Source: Elstera cyanobacteriorum (lineage in GTDB: Bacteria; Pseudomonadota; Alphaproteobacteria; Elsterales; Elsteraceae). Taken from it: a stretch of 64,000 bases of DNA. Shown in pieces: positions 9,725 through 17,243 of this stretch (the first letter of the stretch is position 1; each line of letters begins with the position of its first letter). The translations under genes and the position numbers were made by a program. The notes below the pieces were generated by a model. That model did not search any database, was not told the origin of the DNA, and saw only the letters and a list, made by a program, of their open reading frames with translations. The DNA lies in contig NZ_NOXS01000031.1 of assembly GCF_002251735.1 (NCBI RefSeq), positions 263,476-327,475 of the forward strand, written 5' to 3'.

Positions 9725-10840
9725 TTAATCCTGGATATACGTAATCGCGCCGTTGGCTCCTTTCTTCCATGTGTAGGTAACGTAATCGACGTTCTTACGG
9801 TCGCCCTTAGCGTCGTAGCTGATATCGCCGATGACGGTTTTATAGGTGCCGCCCGCGTGCAGGGTTTTCGCGGTCTTCTCGGCATCAACGGCGCCCGTTT
9901 GCTCGATTGCCTGCTTCAGCACTTGAATGGCGGCATAGGCATACAGTGTATAGGCTTCCGGGTTGAATTTGCGCTCCTCCAGGAAGCGTTTCACCACGGC
10001 GGCGGCTTCCGGGCGCTGGCGCGGGTCAGGCGGGAAGGTCATTTTCGTGCCCTCGAGCGCCGGTCCCGCGACCGAGGCCAGTTCGTCGGACGTGGTGCCA
10101 TCGGCGCCCATCGCGGTCAGCTTCAGCCCCTGTTCGGCGGCCTGACGGATGATTAGGCCGAACTCGACGTGCAGCCCGCCCCAATAAAGAAACTCCACCC
10201 CAGCGGCTTTCATTTTAGAAATGAGCGAGGTGAAATCCTTATCCCCAGTGTTGACGCCCTCATAGACGGTTTCGGTCACCCCGGCGGCATTCAGATTTTT
10301 CTTGGTCTCATCGGCTAGACCTTTGCCATAAGCGGTCTTGTCGTGGATGACCGCAATCTTCTTACCCTTGTGAGTGTTCAGAATATACGTGGCGGCAACC
10401 AGACCCTGCTGATCATCCCGCCCACAGGTGCGAAACGTGTTCCAGAGATTGCGGTCGGTGAACTTCGGATTGGTCGAAGCCGGGGTGATCTGGAGAATCC
10501 CCGCATCGGCGTAGATATCCGACGTCGGGATCGAGACGCCCGAGTTGAAATGGCCGACGACGAATTTAACGCCGGACGATGCAAATTTATTGGCGACCGC
10601 CACGCCTTGGCGCGGGTCCGAGGCATCGTCCCCCGTCGTCAGCACGATCTTCTGCCCCAGAATGCCGCCCGCCGCATTGATATCGGCGGCGGCCTGTTCT
10701 GCGCCCTGCACCAATTGCGCGCCGAAGGCGGCGTTCGCCCCGGTGATCGGCCCGGCAACGCCGATTTTAATATCGGCGCGGGCAGCGGGGGCGGCCAGCG
10801 CCGCCGCCAAAACCGCGACTCCGATAAACCGCTGTTTCAT
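9725..10840 (-). CDS. livK: Liv-type ABC transporter substrate-binding protein
   Basis: Periplasmic leucine/isoleucine/valine-type binding protein of 371 residues with a signal peptide (about 1-22, ending APAARA before DIKIGV). The opening strand IKIGVAGPITGANAAFG and the later DDASDPRQGVAVANKF are family hallmarks. It is transcribed away from the CGNR regulator, has its own terminator, and no permease follows it. It may therefore feed the livHMGF transporter at 0.6-4.0 kb as an alternative receptor, with the first binding protein at the window edge. GGAGAGG lies about 10 bases before the ATG. The specificity is unknown. Confidence 0.92.
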   Translation of the reverse strand: MKQRFIGVAVLAAALAAPAARADIKIGVAGPITGANAAFGAQLVQGAEQAAADINAAGGILGQKIVLTTGDDASDPRQGVAVANKFASSGVKFVVGHFNSGVSIPTSDIYADAGILQITPASTNPKFTDRNLWNTFRTCGRDDQQGLVAATYILNTHKGKKIAVIHDKTAYGKGLADETKKNLNAAGVTETVYEGVNTGDKDFTSLISKMKAAGVEFLYWGGLHVEFGLIIRQAAEQGLKLTAMGADGTTSDELASVAGPALEGTKMTFPPDPRQRPEAAAVVKRFLEERKFNPEAYTLYAYAAIQVLKQAIEQTGAVDAEKTAKTLHAGGTYKTVIGDISYDAKGDRKNVDYVTYTWKKGANGAITYIQD

Positions 10841-10883
10841 GGTAAAAGACCTCTCCTGTTCTTTGGTTTGGGGTCGAGCCCAT

Positions 10884-10909
10884 AACCATCAAAACATCTT
10901 TTGACGGTT
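10884..10909. promoter_or_regulatory. Operator-like palindrome, copy 1, between divergent genes
   Basis: Arms AACCATCAAAA and TTTTGACGGTT separated by CATC; ten of eleven arm positions are complementary. It lies 43 bases upstream of the minus-strand binding protein and 6 bases upstream of the CGNR protein start, a good place to control both. A similar site occurs at 9634-9659. Confidence 0.6.
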
Positions 10910-10915
10910 TTAACA

Positions 10916-11551
10916 ATGTCCGATCATCCGTCGCGTGCCGGAAGTCTGATGCTGGTGGGCGGTCTGCCCGCGTTGGATTTCGTCAATACCGCCAGCGGGC
11001 GCGGCGGACCGTGGGCGCTGGAGCATCTGAAAGCCCCGGCGCATCTGGTGCTGTGGGCAGAGCATGCGGGCGTCGTGAGTGCGGAAACGGCCGCAGCGGC
11101 GCTTGATCGGTTACCGGGGGAGGAGGGGCGCGCCTTTTTGCGAAGGGCCTTAGAGGTGCGGGAGGCAATCTTCCGCATCGGCACTGCCGTCACCCGTAAA
11201 GATGCGCCGTTGCGGGCGGATCTTTTTCTGTTGAAGCAGGAAGCCGCCCACGCCCTTGAACACGCCGATCTGGAGGCGGAGGCGGGCGGCGCTTTTACCA
11301 TCCGCTTTGGTGACCGGCCCCCGGCGGCGATCCTCGGCCCGCTGACGCAATCGGCGCTCAGCCTTTTCCTCGGCGGTGGGTTGGAGCGGCTGAAGCAATG
11401 CCCGGCGCCGGACTGCGGCTGGCTGTTCTACGACCGCTCCAAAAACAATTCCCGCCGCTGGTGCGATATGGCGACCTGCGGCAACCGCGAGAAAGCCCAG
11501 CGCTTCCGCGCAGGCGAGGGGCGGGGCTTGAAAGCGGAGCGGCTGGATTAA
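10916..11551 (+). CDS. ABATE/CGNR zinc-finger putative transcriptional regulator
   Basis: A 211-residue protein with an N-terminal ABATE-type domain (GGLPALDFVNTASGRGG at about residues 14-30) and a C-terminal CGNR zinc finger (about 162-195). The zinc ligands are CPAPDC and CDMATCGNR. Proteins with this pair of domains are regarded as putative stress-responsive transcription regulators in bacteria. The first ATG (10916) has no clear ribosome binding site; an ATG at 10949, preceded by GGAAG, is an alternative start that keeps the whole ABATE core. It diverges from a Liv-type binding protein and an operator-like palindrome lies just upstream, so autoregulation and control of that binding protein are plausible. 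Confidence 0.85.
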   Translation: MSDHPSRAGSLMLVGGLPALDFVNTASGRGGPWALEHLKAPAHLVLWAEHAGVVSAETAAAALDRLPGEEGRAFLRRALEVREAIFRIGTAVTRKDAPLRADLFLLKQEAAHALEHADLEAEAGGAFTIRFGDRPPAAILGPLTQSALSLFLGGGLERLKQCPAPDCGWLFYDRSKNNSRRWCDMATCGNREKAQRFRAGEGRGLKAERLD

Positions 11552-11555
11552 GCGG

Positions 11556-12683
11556 CTACCCCATCGTCGCCAAATGGCTGCGGAAGCGGCGCAGGCTTAT
11601 CAGAAAGAAAGCGCCGCCGATCAGGGCAACCGAGAGGAAATTTACCCAGACGGTTTCGATCCCGGCCCCGCGATAGAGAATGCCCTGGGCCATCGCCACG
11701 AAATGGGTGGAGGGGGAGGCGAGCATGATCGTCTGCAAGGCTTCCGGCATGCTCTCGCGTGGCGTCTGCCCGCCGGAGAGAAGGTTCATCGGCAGAAACA
11801 CTAGGATGAACAGTAACCCGAGTTGCGGCATCGATTTCGCAACCGTGCCCAGAAACATGCCCAGCGCGGTGGTGAAGAAGAGGTAGAGCGCCACACCTGC
11901 TAGGAACAGCGGCAGCGACCCAGCAAGCTGGACCGATAGGGCCGTTTCCACAACGAATTTCAGGGATAGGGCGGTCAGCAGCAGGATCACTGCGCCATTC
12001 GCCAACACTTTCGCCATCATAATATCGAAGGGCCGAACGGGCAGCACGAGCAGATGTTCGATGGTGCCATGTTCGCGCTCGCGCACCAATGCCGCTCCGG
12101 CCAGCAGGATCGACAGCATGGTGATATTGTCGATCAAGGCCATCACGCCGGTGAAGCGCGGTGTGTTCAAATCCTGATTGAAGGCGAAGCGCCAGTGCAG
12201 ATCGACGGGCGGGCGCGCCGGTTTGGCGTCGTTACGGGCGAGGAAACGCTGGGTTTCGTCCAGCACCATTTGCTGAATATAGCTGGCGCCGATGCCCGCC
12301 TGCATCATGGCGGTGGCATCGACCAGCACTTGCACGGTGGGCTGGCGCCCGGCCCGCGCATCGGCTTCGAAATTCGGCGGAATATCGAGCACGAAGGTAA
12401 AGCGCGCCGCATTCATCGCCCGGTCGATTTCATCGAGGCGGATCAAGTCCGGTGGCTGGAACTGCGGCGCGCGGAAGGCCGAAATCAGCCTTCCTGACAG
12501 TTGCGAGCCGTCTTCATCGACAATCCCAATCGCGGCGCGGTGAACCTCGTGCGATAGGCCGTTGGCTTGCGAGTAGATGGCGAAACTGAAAGCGTAGATC
12601 GCAAAAGCCAGCAGCGCCAAATCGCGGATTAGGCTGGCGAATTCCTTGCCCATCAGGGCGGTGATATTGATAAAGCGCCCCAT
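11556..12683 (-). CDS. yhhJ: ABC-2 type transporter permease, YhhJ-like
   Basis: Inner-membrane permease of 375 residues, matching the length of E. coli YhhJ. Architecture: one N-terminal transmembrane segment (about 22-40), a periplasmic domain of about 150 residues, then five hydrophobic segments in the C-terminal half. It contains the typical ABC-2 phrase VREREHGTIEHLLVLPVRPFD. It starts one base after the RbbA-like stop and closes the operon. With the RbbA-like and HlyD-like products it should form an efflux pump. The exported compound is not known for this family. It converges with the CGNR gene, only 4 bases apart. Confidence 0.88.
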   Translation of the reverse strand: MGRFINITALMGKEFASLIRDLALLAFAIYAFSFAIYSQANGLSHEVHRAAIGIVDEDGSQLSGRLISAFRAPQFQPPDLIRLDEIDRAMNAARFTFVLDIPPNFEADARAGRQPTVQVLVDATAMMQAGIGASYIQQMVLDETQRFLARNDAKPARPPVDLHWRFAFNQDLNTPRFTGVMALIDNITMLSILLAGAALVREREHGTIEHLLVLPVRPFDIMMAKVLANGAVILLLTALSLKFVVETALSVQLAGSLPLFLAGVALYLFFTTALGMFLGTVAKSMPQLGLLFILVFLPMNLLSGGQTPRESMPEALQTIMLASPSTHFVAMAQGILYRGAGIETVWVNFLSVALIGGAFFLISLRRFRSHLATMG

Positions 12684-12684
12684 A

Positions 12685-15396
12685 TCAGCGCTCCTGCTTC
12701 TTCAACAGGAGCATCGACAGGCCCCAGAGCACCGGGATGAAGGCCAGCAGCGACAGCAGAAAGGGCATGAGATCGGCGAAGGTCAGCCCCTTCGTGAACG
12801 CGCCGACGCTAATTTTCATGAAATAGGTGGTGGGGAAGAAGGTGCCGATCAGCCGCGCCCCATCCTCCAAACTCGCCACCGGCTGCATCATGCCGGAAAA
12901 CTGCACGGCAGGCATGACGGAGGCGACGGCTGTGCCGAACAACGCGGCAATCTGCGTGCGCGCGAAGGAGGACATGAAGAGGCCGATGCCGGTGGTGCAG
13001 GTCACGTAAGCGAGCGCCCCGAGCGCGAGACCAAGCACGCTGCCCTTCAGCGGCACGCCGAACAGCGTGACCGCCATGACCCCCATCAGGGTGAAATTCA
13101 CCATGCCGATCAGCACATAGGGGATCTGCTTGCCGATCAGAAATTCGAAGCGGCTGGTGGGGGTTACGTAGAAATTGGCGATGGTGCCCATTTCCTTCTC
13201 CCGCACCACCGCCAGCGCCATCAGGATCGCCGGGATCATCACCAATAGCAGGGCGATGGTGGCGGGCACCATCGCATCAAGGCTGCGGAAGCCCTGATTA
13301 TAGCGAAAGCGCGTTTCGATCTGGATCGGCGGCGCGGGCAGGGTGATGCCATTCTCCCGCGCCAGGGTTGCGATGAACTGCTGGTGCAGGCCGACGACAT
13401 AGCCTTCCACGGTTTCCGCCCGAAAGGGCATGGCGCCGTCGATGGCAACGCTAATCTCCGTCGGCTGGCCACGGCGCAGATGCAGGCCGAAATCGGGAGG
13501 AATCTCGATAGCCGCCGCAATGCGGGCGCCGCGCAGTGCCTTCATCAGCCCATCGGGACCGGCAGGCGGCGTTACCTGCCGGAAGTAGGAGGAGCCTTGA
13601 AACTGCTCCAGATAGGCCCGGCTTTCCGGCGATTGGTCGTAATCGAGCGCGGCGAAGGGAACTTTCTCGACGTCCAGCGAAATGCCGTAGCCGAACACGA
13701 TCATCAGCAGAGCGGTGCCGAACAGCGCCACGGTCAGCCGTACCTTATCGCGCAGCATCTCCAACGCCTCGCGCCAAGCATAGGCGCCGAGACGGTTGAG
13801 GGAGAAGAGCGGCGGTTTGCCGTGCGACGGCAGCGGATCGGGGAAGGGCGCCTCCGTCGAGGCCGCAGGGCCGAGGGCGTCCTCCATCGCGCCGATGAAG
13901 GCGGCGTCCAGGCTTGGCGCGCCGCGCGCCGCTTGCAACGCCTCCGGCGTGTCGATGGCCAGCACCCGGCCCGCGTGCATGAAGGCGATGCGGTCGCAGC
14001 GCGCCGCCTCGTTCATAAAATGGGTGGAGACGAAGATCGTCACCCCCTGCTCCCGCGATAGGGTGAACAGTTCCTGCCAAAAGGCATCGCGGGCGACGGG
14101 ATCGACGCCAGAGGTTGGCTCGTCGAGGATCAGCACATCGGGTTCATGCAGAATGGCGACCGCCAAGGATAGCCGCTGGCGCACCCCGAGCGGTAAATCG
14201 CCGGAGAGATGGTCGAGATAGGGGGCAAGGCCGAAGCGGGCCGACAACGCCGCTTCCCGCCCGGCTGCCGCTTCGGGCGCCAGGCGGAAGATTTTTGAAT
14301 GTAGGCGCAGGTTCTGCCGGACGGTAAGCTCGCTATAGAGCGAGAAGGCCTGCGACATATAGCCGACCTTGCGCCGGGCCTGTAGATCGGTCGGGTCGAT
14401 GGGTTGGCCGAGTAAAAAGGCATCCCCGGAACTGCTGGGCAGCAGGCCGGTCAGCATTTTCATCGTCGTGCTCTTGCCGCAGCCGTTGGAGCCAAGGAAG
14501 CCGAAAATCTCGCCGCGCCGGATGGCGAAATCCACATGGTCAACGGCGGTGAAGGCGCCAAAGGTGCGGGTTAGGCCGCGCGCTTCGATCACCGGCGCTG
14601 TATCGCCCCCCTCCGGCAAGGCGGTTTTCTGCGGAAGACGGTGGCCCGCCTTCGCCTCGGGCGGCAGCAGGGCGATAAAGGCGTCTTCCAGGCTGGCGCT
14701 GCCGGTCTGGGCTTTCAGATCGGCGGGCGGGGCGCAGGCCAGGATTTTGCCGCCGTGCAGGGCGGCCACCCGGTCAAACTGGTCGGCTTCATCCATATAG
14801 GAGGTGGCGACCAGCACGCTCATTTGCGGGCGGTTTTCCCGAATGCGGGCGACCAACTCCCAGAACTGGCGGCGGGAGAGCGGATCGACGCCGGTGGTCG
14901 GCTCGTCGAGGATCAAGAGGTCGGGATCGTGGATCAGGGCGCAGCACAGGCCCAGCTTCTGTTTCATCCCGCCCGACAGTTTGCCCATCGGCCGGTCGGC
15001 GAAAGGGGCAAGGCCGGTGCCGGTGAGCAGGGCGACGCTGCGCTCCTCCCGCGCTGCCGCCGATAGGCCGAAGAGCTTGCCGAAAAACTCCAGATGCTCG
15101 CGCACGCTGATGTCGGGGTAGAGATTCTTCCCCAGACCCTGCGGCATATAGGCGATGCGCGGTTGAACGCGGGTGCGCGCGCCGCTGCGGCGCATATCGG
15201 CCCCCAGGGTAATGACGCTGCCATCTTGCACCGCCTTGGCCCCGGCAATGAGGGCGAGCAGGGTGGATTTCCCCACCCCATCCGGGCCGATCAGCCCTAG
15301 GGTACAGGCTTCTGGAACGGTTAGCGACACCGCGTCCAACCCTACGGTCGTACCGTAGCGGTGGGAAACTCCGGTCAGCGCAACGGCATCGGTCAC
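12685..15396 (-). CDS. rbbA: ABC transporter fusion protein, RbbA-like (two ATPase domains plus permease)
   Basis: A 903-residue fusion of two ATP-binding domains (about 1-230 and 270-490) and an ABC-2 permease (about 540-903), the same layout and length as E. coli RbbA/YhiH. Walker A motifs are GPDGVGKST (37-45) and GSNGCGKST (about 301-309). The first domain has an intact signature LSGGMKQK. In the second it is LPLGVRQR, so one site may be weakened. RbbA was described as a ribosome-associated ATPase, while the permease part and neighbours point to export. The start is GTG at 15396, 10 bases after the HlyD-like stop. Confidence 0.9.
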   Translation of the reverse strand: MTDAVALTGVSHRYGTTVGLDAVSLTVPEACTLGLIGPDGVGKSTLLALIAGAKAVQDGSVITLGADMRRSGARTRVQPRIAYMPQGLGKNLYPDISVREHLEFFGKLFGLSAAAREERSVALLTGTGLAPFADRPMGKLSGGMKQKLGLCCALIHDPDLLILDEPTTGVDPLSRRQFWELVARIRENRPQMSVLVATSYMDEADQFDRVAALHGGKILACAPPADLKAQTGSASLEDAFIALLPPEAKAGHRLPQKTALPEGGDTAPVIEARGLTRTFGAFTAVDHVDFAIRRGEIFGFLGSNGCGKSTTMKMLTGLLPSSSGDAFLLGQPIDPTDLQARRKVGYMSQAFSLYSELTVRQNLRLHSKIFRLAPEAAAGREAALSARFGLAPYLDHLSGDLPLGVRQRLSLAVAILHEPDVLILDEPTSGVDPVARDAFWQELFTLSREQGVTIFVSTHFMNEAARCDRIAFMHAGRVLAIDTPEALQAARGAPSLDAAFIGAMEDALGPAASTEAPFPDPLPSHGKPPLFSLNRLGAYAWREALEMLRDKVRLTVALFGTALLMIVFGYGISLDVEKVPFAALDYDQSPESRAYLEQFQGSSYFRQVTPPAGPDGLMKALRGARIAAAIEIPPDFGLHLRRGQPTEISVAIDGAMPFRAETVEGYVVGLHQQFIATLARENGITLPAPPIQIETRFRYNQGFRSLDAMVPATIALLLVMIPAILMALAVVREKEMGTIANFYVTPTSRFEFLIGKQIPYVLIGMVNFTLMGVMAVTLFGVPLKGSVLGLALGALAYVTCTTGIGLFMSSFARTQIAALFGTAVASVMPAVQFSGMMQPVASLEDGARLIGTFFPTTYFMKISVGAFTKGLTFADLMPFLLSLLAFIPVLWGLSMLLLKKQER

Positions 15397-15406
15397 GTTG
15401 CTAGCG

Positions 15407-16399
15407 TCACTGCGGTTTGGTCAGGTCGGATTGCAGCCACTCGGGCCACGCCGCCTGCGGGGCGAGTTTCACATAGCCCATGCCCGTAAGGCCGGTTTTC
15501 ACATACTCGATGTACTGCTGCACCAGGGTTTCCGGCACGCGGATCTTGATGCGGTACATCATGCGATCCCGCTCCCGCTGGGTTTCCACCTGACGCGGGG
15601 TGAATTGCGCGCGGGCGGACACGAAGGAGACGGTCGCCGGAATGGCGCGGCCCGGCAGGGCATCCAACACGATGCGGCCTTCCGCCCCCATCGCCAGCGC
15701 CCCTGCCTCTTGGGTCGGCAGGAACAGGGTCATATAGACGTTCGAAAGATCGAGCAGCGTCACCACCTTGCCGCCGGCGGCTAGCACTTCACCCGGTTCG
15801 GCGAGGCGATAGAGTACCCGGCCCGTCACCGGGGCTTTCAGCGTGCCGTCGGCGATTTGGACGCGTAAGCGTTCGGCCTCGGCGCGGGCGGCGGCGATGG
15901 CCTCCTTAGCGGCATCCTGGCGGCTGCGGGCGGCATCGAGCGCCGCCGCCGCCGTCCGCCGTTGGTTGCGCGCTTGATCGACGCGCTGCTGCGAGACATT
16001 GCCCTTGGCAATCAGGGCTAGCGCTCGGTCCAGCTCTTGATCCGCCAGGGTTAACTCGCTCTTGCGTTGGGCGATTTGGGCGTCCGCTTCGGCTTGCGCC
16101 TTCTCCGTCTGCCGTACATTGGCCTCGGCGGCCCGTAAGGCGGCGTCGAGGTCGGCGGTGTCGATCTTCGCGACAATCGCCCCGGCCTGGACCATATCGC
16201 CTTCCTGCACCGCCACCTCCGTCAGGCGCCCGGCGAATTTTACCGCAAGATCGGTCTCGTTCGCTTCGATCCGCCCGTTGCTGCCGATAATCCCGGCAGG
16301 CAGCGCCGCTTTCGGTTTATAGAGGCGATAGGCGAAATATCCGCCACCGGAAATGGCAAGGGCGAGCAGCAGTAGCCCGAGAATTTTCAGAAAACGCAT
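15407..16399 (-). CDS. yhiI: HlyD family periplasmic adaptor, YhiI-like
   Basis: Membrane-fusion protein of 330 residues. An N-terminal membrane anchor (about 5-25) precedes a split biotinyl/lipoyl domain (NGRIEANETDLAVKFAGRL near residue 45). A long alanine-rich coiled coil (about 80-185), the second half of the lipoyl domain and a beta-barrel follow. It links an inner-membrane transporter to an outer-membrane channel. It is the second gene of the minus-strand export operon, between the small membrane protein and the RbbA-like fusion. No TolC-type gene is present nearby, so a shared outer-membrane channel would be needed. Confidence 0.9.
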   Translation of the reverse strand: MRFLKILGLLLLALAISGGGYFAYRLYKPKAALPAGIIGSNGRIEANETDLAVKFAGRLTEVAVQEGDMVQAGAIVAKIDTADLDAALRAAEANVRQTEKAQAEADAQIAQRKSELTLADQELDRALALIAKGNVSQQRVDQARNQRRTAAAALDAARSRQDAAKEAIAAARAEAERLRVQIADGTLKAPVTGRVLYRLAEPGEVLAAGGKVVTLLDLSNVYMTLFLPTQEAGALAMGAEGRIVLDALPGRAIPATVSFVSARAQFTPRQVETQRERDRMMYRIKIRVPETLVQQYIEYVKTGLTGMGYVKLAPQAAWPEWLQSDLTKPQ

Positions 16400-16411
16400 A
16401 ATGATCCGCCG

Positions 16412-16732
16412 TTAGCGCCGTTTGCGGGGTGCGACTTTAACCGGAATAGCGACAGGCACCGCCGACCGGTCGATGCGCTGGCGCTTGCCGCCGCGCGGCT
16501 CGTCATCGTCATCAATCAACATAACAGCGATGCCGACCTGCACCCCGCCGAAGGTCACGGCAAAGCCCCAGGGCAGCAGCACCCAGGCCGCAAACCCGAA
16601 ATTCGCCTGCCGGGCCAGGGTCGCAAGGCCCCAGGCATCCGCCAGCAATAGACCGAACCCAACCGCAGCCCCAAGCCCCGCCCCGGCGAGGGCGTGACGG
16701 ATGATGAAATGGACGAGCGAGGGCAGTTGCAT
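16412..16732 (-). CDS. Small two-helix membrane protein of unknown function
   Basis: A 106-residue protein with two hydrophobic segments (about 12-32 and 44-68), an acidic stretch (DDDDEPRGG) and a basic C-terminal tail ending in KVAPRKRR. I do not recognise a named family. It is 12 bases upstream of the HlyD-like gene, so it probably opens the export operon. The basic tail, facing the cytoplasm if both termini are inside, could contact RNA or ribosomes, which would fit an RbbA partner; this is speculation. Confidence 0.7.
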   Translation of the reverse strand: MQLPSLVHFIIRHALAGAGLGAAVGFGLLLADAWGLATLARQANFGFAAWVLLPWGFAVTFGGVQVGIAVMLIDDDDEPRGGKRQRIDRSAVPVAIPVKVAPRKRR

Positions 16733-16848
16733 GGCTCACCTCTGGCAGATCGGGCGCCCGCCGTCCTTGATCTGGGTCAGGGCGCCATCGCTTAGCTAAC
16801 GCCCAACCTGCCGCATACGTCAACCGTACCCGATGCCGCAGCCGCCGC

Positions 16849-16867
16849 TTTTTATGGAATTTTTATG
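16849..16867 (+). promoter_or_regulatory. KdpE-box-like tandem repeat upstream of the kdp operon
   Basis: Two exact copies of TTTTTATG at 16849-16856 and 16860-16867, an 11-base period (one helical turn). The KdpE site before E. coli kdpFABC is also a T-rich direct repeat with an 11-base period. It lies 86 bases before the first small reading frame of this operon. Confidence 0.65.
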
Positions 16868-16952
16868 CGGCGCCGCCCGGCTTCGTCTCGAAGTTTCACG
16901 CGGGTTTGCCGTCTCCTGGTTCCGGTGGGACATCCCGTCCCAGGAGAAAAAC

Positions 16953-17045
16953 ATGCTGGATTTTCTGTTCCTGGCCGCCCTCGGCGCCGGATTTTCGGCT
17001 CTGGTCGGCTATGCCCTGGCCTGCGCCAAGGAAATCGACCGATGA
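16953..17045 (+). CDS. 30-residue membrane peptide preceding kdpF
   Basis: ATG with AGGAG eight bases upstream opens a frame of 30 codons: a hydrophobic helix (about 3-24) followed by a short charged tail, ALACAKEIDR. Its TGA overlaps the kdpF ATG (ATGA), which argues that it is translated and coupled to kdpF. It is too short for most gene finders. A single-helix peptide here could be an extra Kdp subunit, a leader for coupling, or a regulator of the complex. Confidence 0.65.
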   Translation: MLDFLFLAALGAGFSALVGYALACAKEIDR

Positions 17046-17131
17046 GCCTCGATCTAATCCTCGGCGGCGCCACGGCCCTCGGGCTGCTCGCCTATCTGCT
17101 GGCCGCCCTGCTGCGGCCCGAGCGTTTTTAG
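17042..17131 (+). CDS. kdpF: Potassium-transporting ATPase subunit KdpF
   Basis: A 29-residue single-helix peptide, the standard KdpF size, with the helix LGGATALGLLAYLLAALL and the ending RPERF that is characteristic of KdpF. In E. coli it stabilises the KdpABC complex. It starts inside the stop codon of the preceding 30-codon frame. Its own stop lies in the left arm of an inverted repeat (17127-17172). Unusually it is separated from kdpA by 112 bases of structured DNA. Confidence 0.88.
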   Translation: MSLDLILGGATALGLLAYLLAALLRPERF

Positions 17132-17172
17132 AGCGTCCGTTGTTCGCTTCGGCTCACAATGAACGCTCTAAA
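17127..17172. repeat. Imperfect 17-bp inverted repeat in the kdpF-kdpA spacer
   Basis: Arms at 17127-17143 and 17156-17172, complementary at 15 of 17 positions, with a 12-base loop. The outer ten bases TTTAGAGCGT and ACGCTCTAAA are perfect. The left arm includes the end of kdpF. Palindromes of this GAGCGT/ACGCTC type resemble dispersed palindromic elements of alphaproteobacterial genomes. Confidence 0.7.
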
Positions 17173-17185
17173 GTATTGTTTTTCC

Positions 17186-17229
17186 AGCAAATGCGTCGTC
17201 GCGGGTGCTGCACCCGCTCGGGATTTGCT
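17186..17229 (+). promoter_or_regulatory. Nested hairpin just upstream of kdpA
   Basis: An outer 7-bp pair AGCAAAT (17186-17192) / ATTTGCT (17223-17229) encloses GCGGGTGC-T-GCACCCGC (17201-17217). The structure ends 14 bases before the kdpA ATG and could affect message stability or the KdpF:KdpA ratio. No T run follows, so it is not a classic terminator. Confidence 0.55.
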
Positions 17230-17243
17230 CTGAGAGACCCGTC

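Noticed and set aside
8799-9770. Long minus-strand frame across the first chemoreceptor
   Set aside because: Its translation is low-complexity arginine/glycine-rich, while the plus strand carries clear HAMP and signalling-domain motifs.
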